From: an uncultured Selenomonas sp.
Lineage (GTDB): Bacteria; Bacillota; Negativicutes; Selenomonadales; Selenomonadaceae
DNA: 13,971 bases
Assembly: GCA_937915915.1 (NCBI GenBank)
Contig: CALGGN010000347.1
Span: 1-13,971, forward strand
Direction of reading: 5' to 3'
Of this stretch, positions 7,123-13,971 are shown piece after piece. The notes beneath the pieces are model-generated. The model did no database searches. It was not told where the DNA came from and saw nothing but the letters and a program-made list of their open reading frames with translations. Position 1 is the first letter of the stretch. Each line of letters starts with the position of its first letter. Made by a program: the position numbers and the translations under genes.

Positions 7123-8592
7123 TCATCCCACGCTATTCTTTTCTTCCATCGTTTCTCTCAAGGCCGGTTTGTTCACCTTGCCGCTGAGGGTGCGGGGCAG
7201 TTTCTCCAGTTTTATCAGACTCCGAGGCTGCATGTAGACAGGCAGATTTTCCCGAAGCCTAGCGGCTAGTTCCTGTTTTGACGTTTCCCCTGCGAAAAAG
7301 AGGATGATCTCTCCTCCCTCTAAGAGAGCCGCCGCCTCGGCTGCCCCTGCCTCTCGTGCGGCTTCGCCGATCTCTCCCAGCTCCGTGCGGCAGCCCATGA
7401 TCTTCACCATTTCATCTTCCCTGCCCGCATAGCAGAGATTTCCCTGCCCATCATAGTAGGCATAATCCCCAGTGTGAAAGAGCCGGTCTCCCTCTGTCAA
7501 GGGGCCTTCGCCGTAGTAGCCCTGTGCCAGGATGGGCCCCTTTAGGCAAATCTCGCCCCGCTCCTCCGTCTGTTCCGGCAAGAGTTCCCCATGCTCTCCC
7601 AGCAGACGGAGATCTATCCCCGGCAGAGGTTCCCCCAGAGGAATTCTTTCCCCTGCGAAGGGGCGGGGGATCTTATAGGTGAGTACATAGGAGGTGGTTT
7701 CCGTCAAGCCGTACAGCTGATAAAAGGATGCCTTGGGCAGAGCTTCCTGCCAGACTCTCAGAGTGGCGGCGGACAGGGGACTTCCGGCATAAGCGATAGT
7801 CTCCAGAGGCAGGTCAGGGGCGAGCACACCGGCTTTCGCCACGAAATCCATGACGGAGGGCACCAGCACGGCGGTGTCCAGCCGTTTTTCCTTGGTATAC
7901 TCCACAAAAAGGGGAGGGAAGGCGAAAAAATGCGAGGGCAGCAGATGCACCGTGCCTCCGGCTGCCCATGTGCCCCAAAGGCAGGAAAGGGAGAGCACAA
8001 AGGAAAAGGGCGGCACTTCCCCCAAATGCTTCAGCCGAGGGAAAAGCCGCCTGCCAAAGTCCAAGGCGTTGAAGAGCACTGCTCCTTGGCTGAGCATCAC
8101 TGCCTTGGGGTTGCCCGTGGAGCCGGAAGTAAAGAGCAGCATAAATGTGTCATGGCTGTCCGCCCGGGGCAAGGTCTCGTCTGCTCCCGTATTTTCTGCC
8201 AGCACTTCTTCCAAAGAGAGCAGGAGCGTGTCTCCTGCCCATGTTTTTGCGCTTTTCCGCAGTTCCTCCCGTGTCAGGAGGATGGCAGCGGGGGATATCT
8301 TCTCCGCCATTTTTCTGAGGCGCCCCGGGGGAAGATTCAACTCGAAAGGAGAAGCAGGGGAGGCCGTCAGTGTGCAGGCCAGCAGAAGGGGAGCATAGGC
8401 AGTTTCCTTGTCCGTGAAGATGGCCAGATTCTTTCCTGCCAAGCCATGCCGCGTCAGAAAGTGGGCGGCGCACTTCCCCTGCCGCCAGAGTTCTCCGTAA
8501 GAAAGGGTGATCTTGCCGTCTGTCAGGGCGGTCCGGTTCGGGTCTTTTGCGGCAGCGTCGCTTACGATCTCCCACAGGGAATGATATGGCAT
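7123..8592 (-). CDS. DltA-like acyl-adenylating enzyme (ACP ligase), substrate unknown
   Basis: A stand-alone ANL-family adenylation enzyme that should activate a carboxylic acid with ATP and load it on the carrier protein encoded in the same operon. In the 489-residue form the motifs are LFTSGSTGNPKA (153-164, phosphate loop), YGLTE (294-298), HTGDYAYYDG (373-382), GREDEMVKIMG (390-400, hinge) and LSGKVNK with catalytic Lys472. Length fits DltA and lacks acyl-CoA-ligase extensions. The A4 motif reads PFSFVLS where DltA has PFSFDLS, so the Asp that binds the D-Ala amino group is Val199. The selectivity Cys before Gly is Ala269, in AYAGSPLS. This argues for a non-amino acid substrate. An ATG at 8601 overlaps the previous stop (ATGA) but has the ribosome site fused to it; the ATG at 8592 has AAAGGA 8 bases upstream and is preferred. 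Confidence 0.9.
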   Translation of the reverse strand: MPYHSLWEIVSDAAAKDPNRTALTDGKITLSYGELWRQGKCAAHFLTRHGLAGKNLAIFTDKETAYAPLLLACTLTASPASPFELNLPPGRLRKMAEKISPAAILLTREELRKSAKTWAGDTLLLSLEEVLAENTGADETLPRADSHDTFMLLFTSGSTGNPKAVMLSQGAVLFNALDFGRRLFPRLKHLGEVPPFSFVLSLSCLWGTWAAGGTVHLLPSHFFAFPPLFVEYTKEKRLDTAVLVPSVMDFVAKAGVLAPDLPLETIAYAGSPLSAATLRVWQEALPKASFYQLYGLTETTSYVLTYKIPRPFAGERIPLGEPLPGIDLRLLGEHGELLPEQTEERGEICLKGPILAQGYYGEGPLTEGDRLFHTGDYAYYDGQGNLCYAGREDEMVKIMGCRTELGEIGEAAREAGAAEAAALLEGGEIILFFAGETSKQELAARLRENLPVYMQPRSLIKLEKLPRTLSGKVNKPALRETMEEKNSVG

Positions 8593-8597
8593 GGTTC

Positions 8598-9644
8598 TCA
8601 TCCTTTCTGCTGTCTGTTTGCGATTTCCTCATCCTGAGTCCTCAGATGCTCCTCGACATTTTCGGGGGTGACAAAAAAACCGAACCAAGGGGGGCATTTT
8701 TTGCCTCCCATGAAGATACGGTCCACAATCATGTCCCCCACAACGGGACGGTAATGGGAAGCTTCATAAAAATAATACCTGCCTTCCGTCACGGGATTGA
8801 GCCCCGTAAAGTCCCAGTAGGGGGCGATAGCGGCCAGGCCCCGCTGGAAGTTCTTCAGCTCTTCCCGCCGCTCTCCTTGGTAGCCCAGATAGGCAAGATG
8901 GTAGGTGGGCCCCAGATACATGGCAAATTCGATGCCGTTTGCGTCGCAAAGCTCCTTCAGGGCACGGATCTCGGAGAGCGTCTCTGACAGACGGTTCCCC
9001 GGCACCACGAAGGACTCGTCCAGCCGGGGGTCTTTGGCATGGAGGGCAGGGTCGGCTTCGATCGCTTCATCGATCCAAGGATGAAGGGGACGGCCTGTGC
9101 CGTAGATATTGAAGATGTTCTCGTTCCACTCGCCTCCGGTGATGTAGTTGAAGGGACGCAGGAGGTACATGACGTAGGTTTTGAAATTTTCCGCCGGTGT
9201 GCCGTAGGGTAGGCGGATATACTGGTATTTATGCGCCTCCGGCGACAGGCGGAAGGAGGCTTCGTTCACTTCCTGCAGCACCCGTTCCGGACGGATCCCC
9301 GCCGCCAGCAGAAGCTGCATGTCTCGCAAGTGTTCGGCGGGCAGCCCCTCGGAGTAGGTCATGTTGTACCAGGGGCCGCCGGGAGCGGCAGAAAAGTCCA
9401 CATTGCCGATGCGGGAGGAGCCGAAAGCCAGCCCCTTGATTCCCGCTCCGTGATGTTCCATGAGATAGCGCATCTTGACAAAATGCTGGTTCGGCTCCTG
9501 ACGGCGCACAGAAAAGTCCCGGTTGTACAGACCGGAAAAATCGTGGGTGTAATTGTAGGCAGCGACGCCAGAAAGCGCTAAAGCCATACATACCAAGAGC
9601 AAGAGGGCGAATTTTTTGGGGCTCAAATCTTCCGTCACAGGCAA
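8598..9644 (-). CDS. Membrane-anchored SGNH-like acyl-transfer protein (DltD/AlgJ position)
   Basis: 348 residues: one N-terminal signal anchor (about 11-30) and an extracytoplasmic domain. GLAFGSSRIG (71-80) looks like the SGNH block I loop, with Ser77 as probable nucleophile. The C-terminal YFYEASHYRPVVGDMI (291-306) carries the His (His297) of block V; the usual Asp-x-x-His is Glu294-x-x-His297 here. Such proteins pair with MBOAT proteins: DltD with DltB, AlgJ/AlgX with AlgI, PatB with PatA. They accept or hand on the acyl group outside the membrane. It lies 14 bases after the MBOAT gene. The start is TTG at 9644, with AAGGAG 5 bases upstream; a GTG six bases downstream is possible but worse spaced. 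I recognise the fold and context, not a named orthologue. A hydrolase role is possible. Confidence 0.8.
   Translation of the reverse strand: MPVTEDLSPKKFALLLLVCMALALSGVAAYNYTHDFSGLYNRDFSVRRQEPNQHFVKMRYLMEHHGAGIKGLAFGSSRIGNVDFSAAPGGPWYNMTYSEGLPAEHLRDMQLLLAAGIRPERVLQEVNEASFRLSPEAHKYQYIRLPYGTPAENFKTYVMYLLRPFNYITGGEWNENIFNIYGTGRPLHPWIDEAIEADPALHAKDPRLDESFVVPGNRLSETLSEIRALKELCDANGIEFAMYLGPTYHLAYLGYQGERREELKNFQRGLAAIAPYWDFTGLNPVTEGRYYFYEASHYRPVVGDMIVDRIFMGGKKCPPWFGFFVTPENVEEHLRTQDEEIANRQQKG
8601..8606 (-). promoter_or_regulatory. Shine-Dalgarno site deciding the ligase start
   Basis: AAAGGA on the minus strand shares its last A with the upstream ATG at 8601, which leaves no spacer for that start, but stands 8 bases before the ATG at 8592. 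The longer form would add only three residues (MRT). Confidence 0.6.
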
Positions 9645-9649
9645 TTACG

Positions 9650-9655
9650 CTCCTT
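9650..9655 (-). promoter_or_regulatory. Shine-Dalgarno site supporting a TTG start
   Basis: A strong AAGGAG lies 5 bases before TTG at 9644, and just after the TAA stop of the MBOAT gene. No ATG is suitably placed, so the SGNH-like protein most likely starts at TTG. Confidence 0.75.
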
Positions 9656-9658
9656 AGG

Positions 9659-11050
9659 TTAAAACTGAAAGTAAAGGAAATCCGAAATCTGGTAGAGGTG
9701 AAGCACGGAAAAGAGGAACACTGCCGCCAGCAGCAGCGCGTAAATGGGCTTCAGACTCATCCGTTTCACGAGCTCTTGGGAGGGCGGCGCCAGCGCCACG
9801 ATCAAGGCTCCCGCCGCCATTTCCTGCCAGGGCAGGGTTTTCAGCGCATCCCAAGGCACCAGCATGGCATGGCTCGCCGCCATGGCAGAGAGCACCAGCT
9901 TTGCCGTATGCAGATCCGGCGCACGGAAAATCACCAGGGATACGAGGATGAAGAGAAGGGTCAGAACGTGGGCCAGGGGAGCCGGCAAGCTCTGGCCGGT
10001 CTTCTTCCAGAGATGGTTCGTCGTGACTCCCGCCGCCTGCAGGGCGGCAAAGGCCACATAGGTCCAACCCGCGCCGTGCCACAGGCCCACGATGAACAGG
10101 GTGAAGGCGGAGGCCAGGGTCATCTTCCAGAAGCCGGGCTTACGGAAGCTTCGGACAAGGGGCATGTAGATGCAGGCGGTGAGGGCCCCTGTAAGGCTCA
10201 TATGCCACCTCTGCCAGAAGGCGATCACGCTTCTGGCGCGGTAGGGAGCGTTGAAATTCACCGGTATCTCATAGCCCAGCATACGCGAAAGGCCCATGGC
10301 CATATCGCTGTAGCCGGAAAAATCAAAGTACAGCTGCAGCATATAGGCGAATGCCGTCAGCCAGGCATCGATGAGGTGCAGCTGGGCCGCATTGCCAAAG
10401 CCCGTGGCGACAAAGCCGATAAAGGCATCGGCGATAAGGACCTTCTTGCCAAGGCCTATGATGAACAGGGCAAGCCCACGGGAAACGTTTTCCCAGGAAA
10501 AGCGGCGGCAGCCCTTGTCCGAGAGCTGGGCCATCATCTGCCTGTGATAGAGAATAGGCCCCGCCAGAAGGTGAGGGAAGAAGGACACGAAGAGGCTGTA
10601 GCGCAGAAGCCCTGTTTCCTTCACCAGCCCTGCCCTGCAGTCCACCAGATAGAGCAGCTGGGTAATGGTAAAGAAGGAAATGCCAAGGGGCAGGATATTG
10701 TGCAGAAGAGGAAAATTTCTTCCCGTCACCTCGCCCGCCACCGTCAGGAAGAAGTCCAGATACTTGTAGTAGGAGAGCAGCCCCAGATTGAAGCACAGCC
10801 CCAGGAGGAAGGCGAGATTCCTGCCCCTGCCCGGCTCTTTTTTCAGGATCAGCAGGGATATGAGGTAGTTGCCCAGAATGCTGGCGAGCAGCAGGGGCAG
10901 ATAGCGGATATCCCAGCAGCCGTAAAAAAAGAAACCAGCCAGCAGCAGGAAAACAAGGGCTCCGCGATCTGTGATTTTCCCTAAAAAGAAGTATCCTCCC
11001 AGTACCGCAGGGAAGAAGAGGAAGATAAACTCGTAAGAATTGAAAAGCAT
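9659..11050 (-). CDS. MBOAT O-acyltransferase, AlgI/DltB-type
   Basis: A polytopic inner-membrane acyltransferase of 463 residues that should take an acyl group from a cytoplasmic donor (here probably the neighbouring carrier protein) and pass it to an acceptor outside. Family marks are clear: N-terminal MLFNSYEFIFLFFP, ILPLGISFFTITQLLYLVD (119-137), FFPHLLAGPI (157-166), YFDFSGYSDMAMGLSRMLGY (241-260), FWQRWHMSLT with His283, GLWHGAGW with the essential MBOAT His325, and a C-terminal YFQF. It resembles AlgI more than Gram-positive DltB. Its ATG at 11050 is one base after the carrier protein stop, and its ribosome site AAAGGA lies within the last codons of that gene, so translation is likely coupled. 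The acceptor cannot be read from the sequence; a surface polysaccharide is the best guess given the glycosyltransferase neighbours. Confidence 0.95.
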   Translation of the reverse strand: MLFNSYEFIFLFFPAVLGGYFFLGKITDRGALVFLLLAGFFFYGCWDIRYLPLLLASILGNYLISLLILKKEPGRGRNLAFLLGLCFNLGLLSYYKYLDFFLTVAGEVTGRNFPLLHNILPLGISFFTITQLLYLVDCRAGLVKETGLLRYSLFVSFFPHLLAGPILYHRQMMAQLSDKGCRRFSWENVSRGLALFIIGLGKKVLIADAFIGFVATGFGNAAQLHLIDAWLTAFAYMLQLYFDFSGYSDMAMGLSRMLGYEIPVNFNAPYRARSVIAFWQRWHMSLTGALTACIYMPLVRSFRKPGFWKMTLASAFTLFIVGLWHGAGWTYVAFAALQAAGVTTNHLWKKTGQSLPAPLAHVLTLLFILVSLVIFRAPDLHTAKLVLSAMAASHAMLVPWDALKTLPWQEMAAGALIVALAPPSQELVKRMSLKPIYALLLAAVFLFSVLHLYQISDFLYFQF

Positions 11051-11051
11051 G

Positions 11052-11285
11052 TCAGATGTCCTTTACGCCATAGCCCACAAGAAGCTGCCTCAGATTTTCC
11101 AAGCTGGAAAAGTTCTGGGGCATCAGATCCGTGCCCGTCACCTGCACACCGTATTCCTGCTCAATCAGCGTGATGAGGCGCATCATGTCAAAGGAATCGA
11201 TGAGCCCATCTGCCAGATAGTCCGAGGAGCCGGCATAGTCCCTGTCAGGATGCAGGGAGGTCAATACGTCAAGCAAAGGTTTCAT
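11052..11285 (-). CDS. Acyl carrier protein, DltC-like
   Basis: A 77-residue, four-helix carrier protein. YLADGLIDSFDMMRLITLIE (23-42) holds the phosphopantetheine attachment site, Ser31 in I-D-S-F, like L-D-S-F of DltC. EYGVQV and the NFSSLENL stretch of the last helix are also typical. It would be primed by a phosphopantetheinyl transferase (none in the window), loaded by the adenylating enzyme and used by the MBOAT protein. The ATG at 11285 has AAAGGA 9 bases upstream; the stop of the preceding gene (TGA) overlaps that site. Size and motif separate it from most fatty-acid ACPs, which usually read D-S-L. Its cargo is unknown. Confidence 0.93.
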   Translation of the reverse strand: MKPLLDVLTSLHPDRDYAGSSDYLADGLIDSFDMMRLITLIEQEYGVQVTGTDLMPQNFSSLENLRQLLVGYGVKDI

Positions 11286-11291
11286 GCATAT

Positions 11292-12854
11292 TCATCCTTT
11301 CAATTTTTTGCTGATGTCATAATCATAAATGTAGACCGTATAGTGATCGGATTCGATTCTTTCCGCCGGTTTGCCGAAAATCCTTTCGGCCTCTTCGCTG
11401 CTGATCGTCCAAGCATCATCTGCCCCGAAGGAAATCAGCGTATCCTCCGTGGGCAGGCGTCGGGGATCCCCCTGTTTTCGGATGTGCCTGAGCACCACGA
11501 AGGACGCAGGGCGATGATAGTCCGCAGGCTTGGAAAACCAAAGCATAGGAGCCAGTCCATCTTCACGGGGCAGCACGGGAAGTATCCGGGTGCCGGACTG
11601 CGAGAAAAATTCATTGCCCGAGGCATCCCAGTATTCGGCATATCCCCACTGGGGCAGATGTCTTTCCTGCAATGCTGCGTCCACACGGGTCATCAAGGAC
11701 TGCCTTTCATCAAAGACGGGCTGGAAGATTGCCCCCCGGCACGCGGAAAAGCCCACCAAGAAAAGCCCTAGGCATACCGTGACGAGTACAGCCCTCTTGC
11801 CGGCAAGGGCAGGGATGTTGCGGGATATCCAGAGGAAAAACAACAGCACGGAGACAGCGTAGGGAACCAGAAGGTATCTGCCTGTATAGTAATTCACCGG
11901 CAGGCCCAGCACCAGCACTGCAGGCAGCACCAAAAGAGGAATCAATACAAGGAATCTCAGGCGCCTTTTTTCCGGTTGCCACATTTCCCGCAGCCCCCAG
12001 AGAACTCCAAAGAGGGAGCACAAGGCAAGCAGACTGGCCCCCAAGCGGGCCAGGTTGTCGCCCGGACCTAGGGAATAAGGGAACAGTCCTGTTGCTCCCA
12101 AAAGGGAATCAAGGAAGGGACTCACATAGTCCAGAGGATGATGCACGGCAAATCCGCCGGACAGCCCAGGCACCACCAGCCCCAGATGAGCCTGCAACTT
12201 CGACAAAGCCTGCCCCAACAAAAGCGCTGCTGCAAGGGACAGCAGGCTTACCCTTACGACCCCGCCTTTCAAGGCAAACCAGACCGTCTCCACAAGCAGC
12301 GGCAGCCAGACAGCCACAAAGGCATACATATCGCTGGACAAGGAAAGGGCCAGCAAAAGAGCAGCCACAAGAAAGTGCCCTCGTCCACTGCCGTAAAAGC
12401 ACAGGGCACCCCAAATCCCCAGCAGGAAGGTGCCGATGTGCACCGGTACCACGAACACGGAGAGATGGGATGCGGCAGCAAAGGACAGGAATCCGGCCCA
12501 GAAAGGGGCAGGTCGTATCTCAGCCCGCAGCAGGAGGTAGAGCCCCGTTCCCAACAACCAGACATGGGCTGCTCCCCCCACAATCAAAGTGTTCATGGGG
12601 GACAGATGCAAAAGCCCCCAGACAGCCATGGGAATACGGTCGGTGAAATAGAAACTGGTGGTTGTGAGCACCCAATCTTTCAGTAGGAAATTTCCCTCTG
12701 CCATATCCTTGGCCAGGTAATAGGTAGTGGTTGTGTCAGAATTCAAGATGTAGCCGTAGGCTGACAACGCCAAAAGTGCCGGCAGCGACAGAAGAGCCAG
12801 CAATACCTCGCCATTCCGCTTTTTTTCGTTCACGGACTGCCTGTCCAGTCTCAT
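11292..12854 (-). CDS. Polytopic membrane protein, GT-C glycosyltransferase-like
   Basis: 520 residues. A basic N-terminus (1-15) is followed by roughly ten hydrophobic segments up to about residue 375, then about 140 hydrophilic residues that should lie outside the membrane. The first long loop after helix 1 contains NSDTTTTYYLAKDM (38-51), with acidic residues Asp40 and Asp50, placed like the catalytic acidic residues of GT-C enzymes that use polyprenyl-phosphate sugars. The C-terminal part (GYAEYWDASGNEFFSQSGTR) has the look of soluble tails in such proteins. I do not recognise a named family, so a glycosyl transfer role is inference from topology, first-loop acids and neighbours. The ATG at 12854 follows the previous stop by 15 bases and has only a weak site (GTGAG). 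Its stop lies inside the ribosome site of the carrier protein gene. Confidence 0.78.
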   Translation of the reverse strand: MRLDRQSVNEKKRNGEVLLALLSLPALLALSAYGYILNSDTTTTYYLAKDMAEGNFLLKDWVLTTTSFYFTDRIPMAVWGLLHLSPMNTLIVGGAAHVWLLGTGLYLLLRAEIRPAPFWAGFLSFAAASHLSVFVVPVHIGTFLLGIWGALCFYGSGRGHFLVAALLLALSLSSDMYAFVAVWLPLLVETVWFALKGGVVRVSLLSLAAALLLGQALSKLQAHLGLVVPGLSGGFAVHHPLDYVSPFLDSLLGATGLFPYSLGPGDNLARLGASLLALCSLFGVLWGLREMWQPEKRRLRFLVLIPLLVLPAVLVLGLPVNYYTGRYLLVPYAVSVLLFFLWISRNIPALAGKRAVLVTVCLGLFLVGFSACRGAIFQPVFDERQSLMTRVDAALQERHLPQWGYAEYWDASGNEFFSQSGTRILPVLPREDGLAPMLWFSKPADYHRPASFVVLRHIRKQGDPRRLPTEDTLISFGADDAWTISSEEAERIFGKPAERIESDHYTVYIYDYDISKKLKG

Positions 12855-12869
12855 ATCCGACTCACGCCT

Positions 12870-13971
12870 TTACGGTAATTTCCAATATCCCAGCTTGCCG
12901 TTGGCACTGAAACGCTCCTTCGTCCCCAAAAGCCTGTCCAGTGTCCCTTCCACCTGCCGTAATTCATCTTCCCGGTAAGCCCTGCGGTCAATGTATACGC
13001 CGGAAAAGCCGGCTTCTTTCACCGCCGCCATGCGTTCCGGCAGGGGCAGGGCGGCGATCTTTTCCTGCCAGAGACCTGCCTGCCTGCCTGTCATAGCTCC
13101 ATAGCTCCAACGCAGGGTGGCGGTGTGAAAATAGGGCGCCATGAGATGATAGTCTCGCATTCTCTCAGCAGGTCCCGCTTCGGGGTAAGAGTGATAGGGC
13201 AGCTGATAGATCATAGCGCCCTCTCCGGCCTCTGCCTCTATGGAAAGGGCAAAGCTGCGGTCGCTTTCAAAATCAGCTTTTATGGCCTCATAGGGAAAGG
13301 CGAAGCCCCTGGGAAACTGGAAGTACAGCCCCAGCCCAAGAAAGGCCAGCAGACAAAACATGCCTCCCGCATAGCGCAGGCGCTGCTCTTTGATCCTGTC
13401 CAGCACATACTGGCAAAGAATCAGAAAGAACGCCAAGGACAAGAAGGCTATCAGCACGCTGATGCGGTTCAGTCCCCGGAGCATGGGCGCAGGAGCCCAG
13501 AAGACCGCACCCAGAGTGTAGAAGCCCCCGATCATGGCAAGAAGCAAGGCAGAAAGCTCCAGTCTTGCCAGGAAAAAGAGCCTTTTCCCCGACTCGCCCT
13601 GCAGCCGCCAGCCCAAGACCATCAGCAGGGACAGCAAAAAGCCCAGAGAGCCGATTTGTCCCAGATAGGAGGTGCGATTCTCGTTTACCAGAGGCGTCGT
13701 TTCCTCGTAGCGGGAAATCTTACCCTTCCAGCCTCCCTCTTCGCCCCGGATGTCCGGCAGGAGCATCTGGGTGACCTTGAGTCCGTAAACATCCGCTTCC
13801 AAGGCTTCCCGGGCAGAGACCAGATCGGGATTTTTCCCATGCTCCGCACGGTAGAGGGCACAAGGCGCCATGCTCAGGGCACATACTGCCAGAATCACCG
13901 CTACGCAGGAGACTGCCGGCAGTGCAGCTTTCAACCTGCCGTTGTCCAGAGCCGCCAGACAGCCTGCCGTC
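12870..13971 (-). CDS. Polytopic membrane protein with extracytoplasmic tail, 5' end outside window
   Basis: The frame is open to the right window edge, so the N-terminus is missing; 366 residues are visible. A TTG at 13934 is not a convincing start because coding continues upstream (AALDNGRLKAALPAV). About five hydrophobic segments are visible, then about 155 hydrophilic residues. The tail contains MIYQLPYHSYPEAG, LRWSYGAMTGR and AGFSGVYIDRRAY, a combination that I associate from memory with large bacterial membrane proteins of surface-sugar gene sets (YfhO/DUF6311-like, GT-C fold). The missing part would contain the catalytic first loop if it is a GT-C enzyme, so function cannot be tested here. 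It lies 15 bases upstream of the next membrane gene and is the first visible gene of the operon; the operon promoter is probably beyond the window. Confidence 0.72.
   Translation of the reverse strand, partial: TAGCLAALDNGRLKAALPAVSCVAVILAVCALSMAPCALYRAEHGKNPDLVSAREALEADVYGLKVTQMLLPDIRGEEGGWKGKISRYEETTPLVNENRTSYLGQIGSLGFLLSLLMVLGWRLQGESGKRLFFLARLELSALLLAMIGGFYTLGAVFWAPAPMLRGLNRISVLIAFLSLAFFLILCQYVLDRIKEQRLRYAGGMFCLLAFLGLGLYFQFPRGFAFPYEAIKADFESDRSFALSIEAEAGEGAMIYQLPYHSYPEAGPAERMRDYHLMAPYFHTATLRWSYGAMTGRQAGLWQEKIAALPLPERMAAVKEAGFSGVYIDRRAYREDELRQVEGTLDRLLGTKERFSANGKLGYWKLP

Noticed and set aside
5859..7187. 442-residue open frame on the plus strand
   Set aside because: It is antisense to the GT2 fusion gene, with low-complexity Arg/His/Gln composition and no recognisable motif.
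7123..8592. Naming the ligase DltA (D-alanine carrier ligase) outright
   Set aside because: The amino-binding Asp and the D-Ala-selecting Cys are both replaced, so D-alanine specificity is not supported; only the family and role class are.
9698..10984. 428-residue open frame on the plus strand
   Set aside because: It is antisense to the MBOAT gene. Its His/Gln/Gly-rich composition mirrors the hydrophobic codons of the opposite strand.
1..13971. CRISPR array, tRNA or rRNA genes, insertion sequences
   Set aside because: I looked for regularly spaced repeats, tRNA-like clover motifs, transposase motifs and terminal inverted repeats on both strands and saw none; nearly all the DNA is covered by minus-strand genes.

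Overview
The window is about 14 kb of moderately GC-rich DNA in which every credible gene lies on the minus strand, so transcription runs from high to low coordinates. Strong Shine-Dalgarno sites (GGAGG, AAGGAG, GAGGT), tight gene packing, a type I secretion exporter (which implies an outer membrane) and a dlt-like gene set point to a diderm Firmicute, most plausibly Negativicutes of the Selenomonas/Mitsuokella kind. This placement is inference from style and gene content; there is no marker gene. The first 50 bases are not biological: they are an Illumina TruSeq P7 adapter with its 6-base index, so base 51 is the real left end of the contig.

Region 1 (about 13971 to 5304) reads as one operon of seven genes. 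In transcription order they are: a membrane protein whose 5' end lies outside the window; a 520-residue polytopic membrane protein that resembles GT-C glycosyltransferases; a 77-residue acyl carrier protein; an AlgI/DltB-type MBOAT acyltransferase; a membrane-anchored SGNH-like protein in the DltD/AlgJ position; a DltA-like adenylating enzyme; and a 600-residue protein with a degenerate SDR-like N-terminus, a family 2 glycosyltransferase domain and a helical TPR-like tail. Gaps are 1 to 16 bases, apart from one boundary that overlaps or nearly overlaps depending on the start used. The operon ends in a strong hairpin terminator at 5224-5256. Ligase, carrier, MBOAT and SGNH protein together form a complete dlt-like relay: activate an acyl group, load it on a carrier, move it across the membrane and attach it to an extracytoplasmic target. 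The glycosyltransferase-like neighbours suggest that the target is a surface glycan. The ligase lacks the aspartate that DltA uses to hold the amino group of D-alanine (Val is there instead), so the acyl group is probably not an alpha-amino acid. This is the most interesting system in the window.

Region 2 (5223 to 51) begins with a near-consensus sigma-70-type promoter whose -35 box directly abuts the terminator hairpin. It encodes ABC transporter, HlyD-type adaptor and ABC transporter, the same order as the two-ATPase RtxB-RtxD-RtxE type I secretion system of Vibrio cholerae. Both ABC proteins have C39-like N-terminal domains without the protease cysteine and histidine. The second ABC gene is cut by the contig end in the middle of its Walker A motif, inside a 33-base stretch identical to the Walker A region of the first. 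No secreted substrate and no TolC-type outer-membrane protein is in the window.
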